Below the pieces are notes generated by a model, which did no database searches, was not told the origin of the DNA, and saw nothing but the letters and a program-made list of their open reading frames with translations. Made by a program: the position numbers and the translations under genes. Shown piece by piece: positions 29,590 to 37,830 of a stretch of 64,000 nucleotides of DNA (its first letter is position 1; each line of letters opens with the position of its first letter). This DNA comes from Salipiger profundus (GTDB lineage Bacteria > Pseudomonadota > Alphaproteobacteria > Rhodobacterales > Rhodobacteraceae). Where the stretch lies: NCBI RefSeq assembly GCF_001969385.1, contig NZ_CP014796.1, forward strand, positions 1,567,501 through 1,631,500, written 5' to 3'.

Positions 29590-29853
29590 ATGCGACAGGC
29601 GCTAGGAGATCCCGCCCGGCATTTCTGGATGACCCGCAGCGTGGCCCGGGTGATGGGGGTGAACCTCTCCGAAGAAATGCAGTCGGGCCGGCTGCGGGCC
29701 GATCAGTATGCGCAGATGGTCACCTGCTGTCGCGGCTGCGCGCTGGTCGAGGCCTGCGAAAAGTGGCTCGGTGCGCAGACCGGCGTTGCGGCCTGCCCGC
29801 CGCCGGGGTGCTGCAACGGTCACATGCTGAGCGACCTGAAGAAGGCACGTTGA
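29590..29853 (+). CDS. DUF6455 family Cys-rich protein (copy 3)
   Basis: This 87-residue protein has the pattern CRGC-x5-C-x2-W followed by a C-terminal CCNGH, closest to the typical roseobacter DUF6455 proteins I recall (HFWMTRSVARVMGV near the N-terminus). The start at ATG 29590 is five bases after the preceding stop, so translation is probably coupled. A hairpin terminator follows. The function is unknown; a metal-binding or redox-sensing role is an inference from the Cys pattern. Confidence 0.8.
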   Translation: MRQALGDPARHFWMTRSVARVMGVNLSEEMQSGRLRADQYAQMVTCCRGCALVEACEKWLGAQTGVAACPPPGCCNGHMLSDLKKAR

Positions 29854-29904
29854 GCGGTTAGCGGCCCTGCGGCGTCTAGCGTAAGGACGCCTCGATGAAC
29901 GACG

Positions 29905-29931
29905 AAGAGCCGACGCGGTGCGCCGGCTCTT
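29905..29931. terminator. Hairpin terminator between convergent genes
   Basis: AAGAGCCG and CGGCTCTT arms with inner CGC/GCG pairing lie between the DUF6455 trio and the convergent NDUFA9-like gene. The T-run is short, so it may work in both directions at modest strength. Confidence 0.6.
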
Positions 29932-29954
29932 TGCATGTCTCGCTCGATCTTCTC

Positions 29955-30938
29955 TCACTCGGTCTTGAGGTGATCGGCCGATTCCTTGATCGCGTCGTAC
30001 TGGCCCGTGGGCCGGAACCGCCACAGGTATTCGGGCAGCACGGCTTCGAGCGACGCGGGCGTGATGCCGAGATCGGCAAAGCCCTTGGCGCCGTCCGAGA
30101 CGACGTTGTCCTGCTTCAGCGATTCGACCTGGTCCCGCGTGATCTGCGCCGGGATGAGGCCGCCGGTCAGGCGTTTCAGCGTGTCGAAGACGCTCCCCAT
30201 GCCAGAGGCGACACCAAAGGGAATGTTCACGAGGAAACGGCGGCGCCGGATGATGTCGAGCATCTGCTTGATCAGCTCGCGGAAGGTGTCCACGTCGGGG
30301 CCGCCCAGCTCGTAGATGCCGGGGGCGGCCTCGCCGGTGACGCCCATCACCGCGGCGCGGGCCACGTCGTCGACGTAGACCGGCTGGAATTTCGTCTCGG
30401 CGCCCACGAGCGGCAGCACCGGGCCCATGCGCGACATGCCGGCGAAGCGGTTGAAGAACTGGTCCTCGGGGCCGAAGATCACCGAAGGCCGCAGGATCAT
30501 GGCGTTCGGCATATGCTTCAGAACGGCCTCTTCGCCTTGCGCCTTGGTCTGGGCATAGACGCTGGTGCTGTTCAGGTCAGCGCCGATGGCCGAGATATGA
30601 ACCATCCGCGCGACGCCTTCCTCGGCGGCGATTCGGGCGACACGCTCGGCGCCCTCGTTCTGCACGGCACCGAAGTTGTTCTTGCCCTTGGCGTCGAAGG
30701 TGCCGACGCAGTTCACGACGGCATCGGCCCCTTGCATGACCTTGCGCACCGACTCGTCGTTGCGGATGTTGCACAGCACCGGCTCGACCTGGCCGACAAC
30801 GCCGTAGGGCCTGACGAAGATGGCTTCGTTCGGACGCCGCACCGCCACGCGCACCCGCCAGCCGAGCTTGGCCATGCGACGCGCGATGTAGCGGCCAACG
30901 AAGCCGGATCCCCCGTAGATGGTGACGAGTTTGCTCAT
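29955..30938 (-). CDS. Complex I NDUFA9-like NAD(P)-binding protein
   Basis: This 327-residue atypical short-chain dehydrogenase has the N-terminal NAD(P)-binding GGSGFVGRYIA. It resembles the NDUFA9 subunit family associated with respiratory complex I in mitochondria and alphaproteobacteria. The usual SDR Tyr-xxx-Lys occurs in VYAQTKAQGEE, as in family members. An assembly or NADPH-binding role at complex I is known for NDUFA9; it is inferred here. It starts at ATG 30938, preceded by a weak GGAGCAAG. Confidence 0.88.
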   Translation of the reverse strand: MSKLVTIYGGSGFVGRYIARRMAKLGWRVRVAVRRPNEAIFVRPYGVVGQVEPVLCNIRNDESVRKVMQGADAVVNCVGTFDAKGKNNFGAVQNEGAERVARIAAEEGVARMVHISAIGADLNSTSVYAQTKAQGEEAVLKHMPNAMILRPSVIFGPEDQFFNRFAGMSRMGPVLPLVGAETKFQPVYVDDVARAAVMGVTGEAAPGIYELGGPDVDTFRELIKQMLDIIRRRRFLVNIPFGVASGMGSVFDTLKRLTGGLIPAQITRDQVESLKQDNVVSDGAKGFADLGITPASLEAVLPEYLWRFRPTGQYDAIKESADHLKTE

Positions 30939-31088
30939 TGGGCTTGCTCCTGCTGCCAGGGTTTGGGCCATGAATACCGGTCGCCGGGGGGCGCGGCAAG
31001 GTGCCGAAGGCATGGATGGAAAACAAAGCGAAAAAAGGTCGTTGACACGCCTTGGAGGTCCGCGTAAATGCCCGCCTACACCACCTGT

Positions 31089-31175
31089 GCCCAGGTGGCG
31101 GAATTGGTAGACGCGCTGGTTTCAGGTACCAGTGGCCGAAAGGCCGTGGAGGTTCGAGTCCTCTCCTGGGCACCA
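31089..31175 (+). tRNA. tRNA-Leu(CAG)
   Basis: This 87-base class II tRNA has a 7-bp acceptor stem (GCCCAGG/CCTGGGC), anticodon loop TTCAGGT giving anticodon CAG, a variable arm and an encoded CCA end. Confidence 0.95.
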
Positions 31176-31177
31176 TG

Positions 31178-31213
31178 GAAAGCCCTCGGAAGCTTCGGTT
31201 TCCGAGGGCTTTC
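31178..31213 (+). terminator. Strong Rho-independent terminator after tRNA-Leu
   Basis: A 14-bp perfect hairpin (arms 31178-31191 and 31200-31213) with a CGAA/GCTTCGG-type loop is followed by TTGTTTT. Confidence 0.9.
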
Positions 31214-31293
31214 TTGTTTTCCGGATCATGGAACGTAATGGATTGCGGGGCAGGGCTGTGCCTCTGGCATCGAAGCCGGGCGAGGCGTGCGGC

Positions 31294-32613
31294 TCAGAGG
31301 TCGAGAAGTCCCGCCACGGCGTAGGCCGGCGCGAGAAGCGCGCGGCGGTGGGCGCCGAGCGGGAAGCGTCCGGGTGGGTGGCGCATGGCGTCGGGCAGCT
31401 CGGCCCGGGGCGGCTTGTCCTGCACCAGGTCGGCGAGGATCATGCCGGTGTGGCTCGCCATGGCAACGCCGTTGCCGTGGTAGCCGAGCCCCGCGAACAG
31501 CCCGGGGTGGTCCGGAACCGGCCCGGCAAAGGGCACAAGTCGCGACATCAGGCACACCAATCCCGCCCATTCGTGGCTGACCGGCACCTCGCGCCATGCC
31601 GGGAACATCGCCGCGAACTGCTCGCGGATCATGCGGGAGATCCTGCGCTGTGCCCCCGCCGAGGCGCGGAGCCCGCCGCGCATCCCGAAGAGGAAGCGAT
31701 TGTCGGGCAGCAGCCGGAAGTAGTGCAGCAGGAATCGCGTGTCATAGGCCATCTGGCGTGTCGTCCAGCCCTGCGCTTCGCGAAGTTCCTCGGAGATGGG
31801 CTCGGTGACGATCACGCTCGACTGGGCCGGCATGTAGCGGGCGCGCAGCCAGTCCGGCAGGTCCTCGGAGGAATAGCCGTTGGTGGCCAGCAGCACCCGG
31901 TCGGCGGTTACCGTGCCGTGGGGCGTTTCCAGTCGCCAGGTGCCATTGTGCGCGAGGCGCGTCACCGGGCTGTGCTGGAAGAGCGCGGCCCCGGCGTCTC
32001 GGGCCGCGCGGGCGAGCCCGGCGTGATACTTGCGCGGGTTCAGCGCAAAGCCCAGCGGCGTGGTCAGCGCCCCGAAGAAGGGGCCGCCCATGCCGAGCTC
32101 GCGCATCCGTTCCATCTGGATCAGGTCCGGGCGCACCCCGTAGTCGCGCTCGATGGCGTCGACCTCGTCGCGCAGCTTGGCGAAGGCGCGCGCCGAATGG
32201 GCGATGAGCGTCTCGCCCTCGGAATGCGTGTCGGCGTCGATGCCGTTGGTCTCGATCAGGCCGGCGGCGGTCTCGATGGCGGCGGCCTCCGTGCGGCGCC
32301 ACGCGGCCAGCCCCCGTGGCCCGTAGTGCCGGCGCAGCTGGCCGGCCGAGGCCTTGGCCCCCCCGAGACAGCAGAAGCCTCCGTTGCGCCCCGAGGCACC
32401 GTAGCCCGCGTGTTCGGCCTCGAGCACCGTCACGTCGACGCCATCCTGCGCGAGGTGAAGCGCTGCCGATACGCCGGTGAAGCCGCCGCCGATGATGGCC
32501 ACCTCGGTATGGCGCGGGCTGGGCAGGGTCGGCCAGTCGGTGCCGCTGACGGTGTCCGCCCAGAAGCAGGCCCCCTGAGGGCCGTAGGCGGGCTTTTCGT
32601 AGATGCGTTTCAT
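31294..32613 (-). CDS. FAD-dependent amine oxidase (PuuB/DadA-like)
   Basis: This 439-residue oxidoreductase has the FAD-binding dinucleotide motif VAIIGGGFTGVSAALHLA near residue 38 and the family segment GYGASGRNGGF. It belongs to the DAO superfamily and most resembles gamma-glutamylputrescine oxidases. It is the last gene of the minus-strand pot operon: its start overlaps the PotI stop (ATGA). It probably oxidises putrescine or a derivative. No gamma-glutamylputrescine synthetase is present in this window, so the exact substrate is open. Confidence 0.9.
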   Translation of the reverse strand: MKRIYEKPAYGPQGACFWADTVSGTDWPTLPSPRHTEVAIIGGGFTGVSAALHLAQDGVDVTVLEAEHAGYGASGRNGGFCCLGGAKASAGQLRRHYGPRGLAAWRRTEAAAIETAAGLIETNGIDADTHSEGETLIAHSARAFAKLRDEVDAIERDYGVRPDLIQMERMRELGMGGPFFGALTTPLGFALNPRKYHAGLARAARDAGAALFQHSPVTRLAHNGTWRLETPHGTVTADRVLLATNGYSSEDLPDWLRARYMPAQSSVIVTEPISEELREAQGWTTRQMAYDTRFLLHYFRLLPDNRFLFGMRGGLRASAGAQRRISRMIREQFAAMFPAWREVPVSHEWAGLVCLMSRLVPFAGPVPDHPGLFAGLGYHGNGVAMASHTGMILADLVQDKPPRAELPDAMRHPPGRFPLGAHRRALLAPAYAVAGLLDL

Positions 32614-33428
32614 TCGGCGCGCGCGGCTTCCTGCTCGTCGCGGGCCTGTGCCACGGCGGCACGCTTGGTGACGATCGACGCGGTGATGACCCCGAGCGTG
32701 ACGATTGCGATCAGCAGCGTCGACAGCGCGTTGATCTGCGGACTGACCCCGAGGCGGACCGCCGAGAAGATCTTGATCGGCAGCGTTGTGGCCGAGGGAC
32801 CGGTGGTGAAGCTCGCGATCACGAGGTCGTCGAGCGACAGCGTGAAGGCCAGCAGCCAGCCCGAGATCACCGCGGGCGCGATGATCGGCAGGGTGACCAG
32901 CCGGAACGCCTCGAAGGGCGAGCAGCCGAGATCGAGCGCCGCTTCTTCGAGCGACCGGTCGAAGCTTGTCAGCCGCGAGGAGACAACCACCGAGACGTAG
33001 CACATGCTGAAGGTGGTGTGCGCCAGCACGATGGTGAACACGCCGCGGTCGAGGCCGATGCCGATGAACAGCAGCAGCAGCGACAGGCCGGTGATCACCT
33101 CGGGCATCACCAGCGGGGCGTAGATCATCCCCGAGAACAGCGTGCGCCCCGGAAAGCGCCCGGCGCGGACGATCACGTAGGCCGCCATGGTCCCGAGGAC
33201 GGTTGCCAGCGTCGACGAAAAGATGCCGACCTTCAGTGTCACCCACGCCGCGTCAAGGAATTCCTGGTCGCGGAACAGCTCGCCATACCACTTGGTCGAG
33301 AAACCGGCCCAGACGGTCACCAGGCGGCTTTCGTTGAAGCTGTAGACCACCAGCAGGATCATCGGCAGGTAAAGGAAGGCGAAGCCCAGCGTCAGCGAGG
33401 TCGCGTTGAACCACGAGAAGCGTCTCAT
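32610..33428 (-). CDS. potI: Putrescine/spermidine ABC transporter permease
   Basis: This 272-residue inner-membrane permease has six predicted helices and the EAA loop SLEEAALDLGCSPFEAFRLV, the site that contacts the ATPase. It pairs with PotH upstream to form the channel. A 58-base gap separates it from potH, and it overlaps the oxidase gene downstream. The substrate, putrescine or related polyamine, is inferred from the cluster. Confidence 0.93.
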   Translation of the reverse strand: MRRFSWFNATSLTLGFAFLYLPMILLVVYSFNESRLVTVWAGFSTKWYGELFRDQEFLDAAWVTLKVGIFSSTLATVLGTMAAYVIVRAGRFPGRTLFSGMIYAPLVMPEVITGLSLLLLFIGIGLDRGVFTIVLAHTTFSMCYVSVVVSSRLTSFDRSLEEAALDLGCSPFEAFRLVTLPIIAPAVISGWLLAFTLSLDDLVIASFTTGPSATTLPIKIFSAVRLGVSPQINALSTLLIAIVTLGVITASIVTKRAAVAQARDEQEAARAE

Positions 33429-33486
33429 GCGCGTGCTCCCTCTGTAGCGGAGGACCGGGCGACGGCGAAAAGGCAGGTGTGTCGCA

Positions 33487-34377
33487 TCAGCCTTCGGCCT
33501 CCCGGGCCTTCTGCTCGTTGCGCTGGAAGAGGATGATCGGGACGATCAGGATCGCCAGCAGGATCACAGCCACCGCCGAGGCGACGGGCCAGTCGCGGTT
33601 GTTGAAGAACTCTTCCCAGAGCACCTTGCCGATCATCAGCGTGTCGGAGCCACCGAGCAGCGAGGGAATGACGAATTCCCCGAGGGCGGGAATGAAGACC
33701 AGGAAGCAGCCCGCGATGATGCCGTTGCGCGACAGCGGCCAGGTCACCAGCCAGAAGGCCGAGAGCTTCGAGCAGCCCAGATCCTCGGCGGCCTCGTTGA
33801 GGCTCTCGTCCATCTTCTCGAGCGCCGAGTAGATTGGCAGCACCATGAACGGCAGGTAGGTGTAGACGATGCCGATGTAGACCGCCGTGGCGGTGTTCAT
33901 GATCTGCAGCGGCTCGTCGATGACGCCGAGCCAGAGCAGCACGGTGTTCAGCGTGCCCTCGTTCGACAGGATCCCCATCCACGAGTAGACGCGGATCAGG
34001 AACGAGGTCCAGAACGGCAGGATCACCAGCATCAGCAGCGTCGGGCGCCATTCGTCGGCGGCACGCGCCATGCCGTAGGCGATGGGATAGCCGACGGCGA
34101 GCGTGATGAGGGTCGACAGGAAGGCGATCTTCACCGAGCTGAGGTAGGATTTCCAGTAGAGGTCATCGGTCGTCAGGAACGTGAAGTTCTCGAAGTCGAG
34201 CCCGGCAAAGAAGGTCTTGATGCCCTCCCAGCCGGCCGAGAGGTCGAGCTGCGGCGTGTAGGGCGGGCGTGCCAGCGCGATGTCCGAGAGCGAGATCTTC
34301 AGCACGATCACGAACGGCACGAGGAACAGGGCCAGGAGCCACAGGTAGGGAATGGCGATCAGAACGGCGCGGCGCAT
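33487..34377 (-). CDS. potH: Putrescine/spermidine ABC transporter permease
   Basis: This 296-residue inner-membrane permease has about six helices and the EAA loop (MDESLNEAAEDLGCSKL). It is the partner of PotI. Its start codon lies four bases past the PotG stop, showing tight coupling in the potF-potG-potH-potI-oxidase operon. Confidence 0.93.
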   Translation of the reverse strand: MRRAVLIAIPYLWLLALFLVPFVIVLKISLSDIALARPPYTPQLDLSAGWEGIKTFFAGLDFENFTFLTTDDLYWKSYLSSVKIAFLSTLITLAVGYPIAYGMARAADEWRPTLLMLVILPFWTSFLIRVYSWMGILSNEGTLNTVLLWLGVIDEPLQIMNTATAVYIGIVYTYLPFMVLPIYSALEKMDESLNEAAEDLGCSKLSAFWLVTWPLSRNGIIAGCFLVFIPALGEFVIPSLLGGSDTLMIGKVLWEEFFNNRDWPVASAVAVILLAILIVPIILFQRNEQKAREAEG

Positions 34378-34381
34378 GGGC

Positions 34382-35803
34382 TCATTCCTCCAGCACGACG
34401 CCGGCGGTCTCGGTGAAGCCGACCCAGACCTCGTCTTCCCAGGTGATGTGCCGGTTCGACAGCCGTCGGGCGTTCACCATTTGCGCCTTGACCATCTGAC
34501 CGCCCGCCAGTTCGACGTGGTAGGTCGAGATGTTGCCGAGATAGGCGATGTCGATGACCTTGCCCTTGTAGACGTTCGGGCGGTCGGGCTTCTCGGTGTC
34601 GATGGTCAGCTTCTCGGGGCGGATCGAATAGTGCACCTCGCGCCCGTCGAGCGCCGGGTCGCCGTTGGCGGCGATGATCGGCGGCTGGCCTTCGGCCCAG
34701 TCGATGAAGATGCCGCCCGGCTTGATCGCCGGTGCTTCGGGGGCGGCGGTGGCGGGCGCTGGGGCGGCCGCTTTCGCCCGCGCGGCGGCAAGCTCCTCCG
34801 CGCTCGGCGGCGGCAGGCGGCGTGGCGCGGTCTCGCGGTCGCCGAAGAACCGGCGGAAGAGCTTGTTGTAGATCCAGTCGCCCTTGGCGTCGGGCGCGGG
34901 CAGACGGCTCTTGCCCGAGGGCGCAGCCGCTTCCGGGGTGTCGGCGGCGGGGCTCGTCTCCTCGACGGTCTCGGCCACGGCGGGCTCCGGGGGGGATGTG
35001 GGCTCGGGCGCGTCGTCGGGGCGCAGACGCGCCTTGCCGCTGACGAGGTTCACGTTGCCGATGAAATCGGCCACGTAGACCGACTTGGGTGCCTCGTAGA
35101 TCACGTCGGGGGTGTCGACCTGCACCAGCTTGCCCTCGTCCATCACGGCGATGCGCGAGGCGACGGTCATCGCCTCTTCCTGGTCGTGGGTCACGATCAC
35201 GAAGGTGGTTCCGGTCTTCTCCTGGATGTCCATCAGCTCGAACTGCGTCTCTTCGCGCAGCTTCTTGTCGAGCGCGCCGAGCGGCTCGTCGAGCAGCAGG
35301 AGTTTCGGTGCCTTGGCGAGCGAGCGGGCCAGCGCCACGCGCTGCCGCTGGCCGCCGGAAATCTGGTGCGGCTTACGCTTGGCGAACTTGGTCAGGCGGG
35401 TAAGTCGCAGCATCTCGTCGACGCGCTCGGCGATCACCGCCTTGTCCTTGCCCTCGCGCTTGAGGCCGAAGGCGATGTTCTCCCAGATCGACAGGTGCGG
35501 GAACAGCGCGTAGCTCTGGAACATCATGTTCACCGGGCGCTTGTTCGGCGGGATGTCGATGATGTCGCGACCGCCGAGGAAGATGTGCCCCTCGGTCACG
35601 CTCTCGAACCCGGCAAGCATGCGCATCATGGTGGTCTTGCCGCAGCCCGACGGCCCCAGGAGCGCGAAGAACTCGCGCTCGTAGATGCCGAGCGAGAGGT
35701 CGTCGATGGCGGTGAAGTCGCCGAACCGCTTGGTGACGTTGCGGAACTCGATCAGCGGACGCTGTTCGGGGTCCTCCCAGGGGGCGAAGACGGTCTGGGC
35801 CAT
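34382..35803 (-). CDS. potG: Polyamine ABC transporter ATP-binding protein with extra insert
   Basis: This 473-residue protein has the standard ATPase domain: Walker A GPSGCGKT 50-57, signature SGGQRQR 149-155, and Walker B LLLLDEP 168-174 followed by the H-loop THD. Typical PotG proteins are about 370-380 residues. Here about 100 residues (roughly 262-365), rich in Ala, Pro and Glu, with a basic helix IYNKLFRRFFGDRE in the middle, separate the ATPase domain from the C-terminal TOBE-like regulatory domain. It supplies energy to PotHI. The insert is unexplained and could tether or regulate the transporter. Confidence 0.93.
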   Translation of the reverse strand: MAQTVFAPWEDPEQRPLIEFRNVTKRFGDFTAIDDLSLGIYEREFFALLGPSGCGKTTMMRMLAGFESVTEGHIFLGGRDIIDIPPNKRPVNMMFQSYALFPHLSIWENIAFGLKREGKDKAVIAERVDEMLRLTRLTKFAKRKPHQISGGQRQRVALARSLAKAPKLLLLDEPLGALDKKLREETQFELMDIQEKTGTTFVIVTHDQEEAMTVASRIAVMDEGKLVQVDTPDVIYEAPKSVYVADFIGNVNLVSGKARLRPDDAPEPTSPPEPAVAETVEETSPAADTPEAAAPSGKSRLPAPDAKGDWIYNKLFRRFFGDRETAPRRLPPPSAEELAAARAKAAAPAPATAAPEAPAIKPGGIFIDWAEGQPPIIAANGDPALDGREVHYSIRPEKLTIDTEKPDRPNVYKGKVIDIAYLGNISTYHVELAGGQMVKAQMVNARRLSNRHITWEDEVWVGFTETAGVVLEE

Positions 35804-35870
35804 GCGCGAAATTGTCCTGTCAGGGTAGGGGGCCCGCGCCGAGGGGCGGCGCGGGCAGGTCGGTCTCGGC

Positions 35871-36959
35871 TCAGGTGCCGGACTTGATCTTGGTCCACAG
35901 GCGCGTGACGACGCGCTGGACCTTCGGCTCGTAGGGCGTGGTTGTGAAGGTGTTGTCCATCGCCTCGGGCGTCGGGTAAATCGCCGGGTCGCCGATCACG
36001 TCCTCGTTGAGGAACTCCTGCGACGCCTTGTTGCCGTTGGCGTAGTAGACGTAGTTCGACGCCGTCGCCATGTTCTCGGGGTCCATGATGAAGTTCAGGA
36101 ACGTGTGGGCCGCGTCCGGGTTCGGCGCATCGACCGGGATGGCCATCTGGTCGAACCACATCTGCGCGCCTTCGTCGGGCGCGTAATAGGCGATCTCGAC
36201 GCCGTTGTCGGCCTCGGCTGCGCGGTCGCGCGCCTGCAGCACGTCACCCGACCAGCCCACGGCCACGCAGATGTCGCCGTTGGCCAGCGCGTTGATGTAT
36301 TCCGAGCTGTGGAACTTCTGGATGTAGGGCCGGATCGGCATGAAGACGTCTTCGGCCTTGGCGATCACGTCGGGATCGTGGCTGTCGGGCTCTTCGCCGA
36401 TGTAGTTCAGCGCCGCGGGGATCATCTCGGCCGGGGCATCGAGGAACATGACACCGCAGTCCTGCAGCTTCTCCATGTTCTCGGGCTTGAACACGAGATC
36501 CCACGAGGTGACCGGCGCGTCCTCGCCGAGAACCTCCTTCACCTTCGCCTCGTTCACGCCGAGGCCGGTGGTGCCCCACATGTAGTTGATCGAGTATTCA
36601 TTGTCGGGGTCGTATTTCGCGGTGCGGTCGCGGATCACATCCCACATGTTGTCGATGTTCGGCAGCTTCGACATGTCGAGCTTCTGGAAAGCGCCGGCCA
36701 TGATCTGACGCTGCAGGAAGGTGCCGGTGGGGACGACCACGTCGTAGCCCGAACCGCCGGCGAGCATCTTGGTCTCGAGAACCTCGTTGCTGTCGAAGAC
36801 GTCGTAGATCAGCTCGATGCCGGTCTCTTCCTCGAACTTCGAGAGAAGGGATTCGTCGATGTAATCGGACCAGTTGTAGACGCGGACCTCTTCGGCATGG
36901 GCCATGGCGGCCGTCAGCGCGCACGCCGCGGTGAAGGTCAGAAGGGGTGTTTTCATCAT
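35871..36959 (-). CDS. potF: Polyamine-binding periplasmic protein
   Basis: This 362-residue substrate-binding protein has a signal peptide ending near AHA-EE (residue about 23). The mature protein begins with VRVYNWSDYIDESLL, typical of PotD/PotF. Length and family motifs (GGSGYDVVVPTG, WGTTGLGVN) fit. Two adjacent ATGs (36959, 36956) are possible starts, with GGGAG just upstream. It is the first gene of the transporter operon and lies behind a 12-bp palindrome at 37004-37015. Confidence 0.94.
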   Translation of the reverse strand: MMKTPLLTFTAACALTAAMAHAEEVRVYNWSDYIDESLLSKFEEETGIELIYDVFDSNEVLETKMLAGGSGYDVVVPTGTFLQRQIMAGAFQKLDMSKLPNIDNMWDVIRDRTAKYDPDNEYSINYMWGTTGLGVNEAKVKEVLGEDAPVTSWDLVFKPENMEKLQDCGVMFLDAPAEMIPAALNYIGEEPDSHDPDVIAKAEDVFMPIRPYIQKFHSSEYINALANGDICVAVGWSGDVLQARDRAAEADNGVEIAYYAPDEGAQMWFDQMAIPVDAPNPDAAHTFLNFIMDPENMATASNYVYYANGNKASQEFLNEDVIGDPAIYPTPEAMDNTFTTTPYEPKVQRVVTRLWTKIKSGT

Positions 36960-37003
36960 GTGCTCCCGTTGGTCATGGGGTCTTGGCGCCCCGTGGCCTT
37001 TGG

Positions 37004-37015
37004 ATTTGATCAAAT
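37004..37015. promoter_or_regulatory. Candidate GntR-family operator
   Basis: ATTTGATCAAAT is a perfect 12-bp palindrome in the intergenic region between the divergent potF and GntR regulator genes, 45 bases from the potF start. A second near-copy stands upstream of the aminotransferase. Operators of FCD-type GntR proteins are short palindromes of this kind. Confidence 0.6.
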
Positions 37016-37106
37016 GTGGCCACCTATGGCAACATGTGAGATGTTTTCACGGCCCGCAAGGGCGTGCAAGATGACTCGTCGGGCGGTGTGACCAATCAGG
37101 AGGCAG

Positions 37107-37763
37107 ATGGTGAATTTGAGGGCGGAGAACGCGGGGCTTCCAACCCACGAAGTCGTGTACCGGACGCTGCGCGACATGATCCTCTTCGGCGAGCTCGAGC
37201 CGGGGCAGCCGGTCACGATCCAGGGTCTTGTCGACCGGCTGGACGCCGGCATGACCCCCGTGCGCGAGGCGCTTCGGCGGCTGATCGCGGAGGGCGCGCT
37301 GATGTTCCAGGGCAACCGGCGGATCATCGTGCCGGTGCTCGATCTCGACGCGGTCGAAGAGCTGGGCATCGCCCGTATCGCGCTGGAGCCGCAGCTTGCA
37401 AGACGCGCGGCGCAGCGGTGCGACGCGGCGGCGGTGACGCGGCTGCGGGCGACCGACGCGCGGCTCGACGCCGCCATCCGCAAGGGCGACGTGCGCGGCT
37501 ACCTTGTCGAGAACCACCAGTTTCACGCCGAGCTCAACGAGATCGCCTGCGCGCCGATCCTCACCGACCTTGTCGAAGGGCTCTGGCTGCGCTTCGGACC
37601 GTCGCTCCGCGTGGTCTGCGGCCAGTTCGGCACGCGCAACCTGCCGGATCAGCACAAGGCCATCCTCGATGCGCTCGAGGCCGCGGACCCGGAGGCCGCC
37701 GCCGAGGCGATGCGCGCCGATGTCGAGCAGGGAATGACCCAGATCAGCGCCGGCCTGTCCTGA
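37107..37763 (+). CDS. GntR-family (FCD) transcriptional regulator
   Basis: This 218-residue regulator has an N-terminal winged helix-turn-helix (about residues 14-75; DMILFGELEPGQ and MTPVREALRRL) and an all-helical FCD ligand domain. The usual metal-binding acid and His residues are visible (ENHQFHAELN, DQHKAIL). AGGAGG lies 4 bases before ATG 37107. It is divergent from potF and followed by the aminotransferase gene, so it is the probable local repressor of putrescine uptake and catabolism. The ligand is not known. Confidence 0.9.
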   Translation: MVNLRAENAGLPTHEVVYRTLRDMILFGELEPGQPVTIQGLVDRLDAGMTPVREALRRLIAEGALMFQGNRRIIVPVLDLDAVEELGIARIALEPQLARRAAQRCDAAAVTRLRATDARLDAAIRKGDVRGYLVENHQFHAELNEIACAPILTDLVEGLWLRFGPSLRVVCGQFGTRNLPDQHKAILDALEAADPEAAAEAMRADVEQGMTQISAGLS

Positions 37764-37781
37764 TTCGATTGACAGGAAATA

Positions 37782-37793
37782 ATTTGATCATAT
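37782..37793. promoter_or_regulatory. Candidate GntR-family operator (second copy)
   Basis: ATTTGATCATAT matches the palindrome at 37004-37015 in 11 of 12 positions. It lies 37 bases before the aminotransferase start, in the expected promoter region, and links that gene with potF regulation. Confidence 0.55.
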
Positions 37794-37830
37794 TCTGCGC
37801 GACAAACCCCGAAATCCAGGAGTCGCGGCC

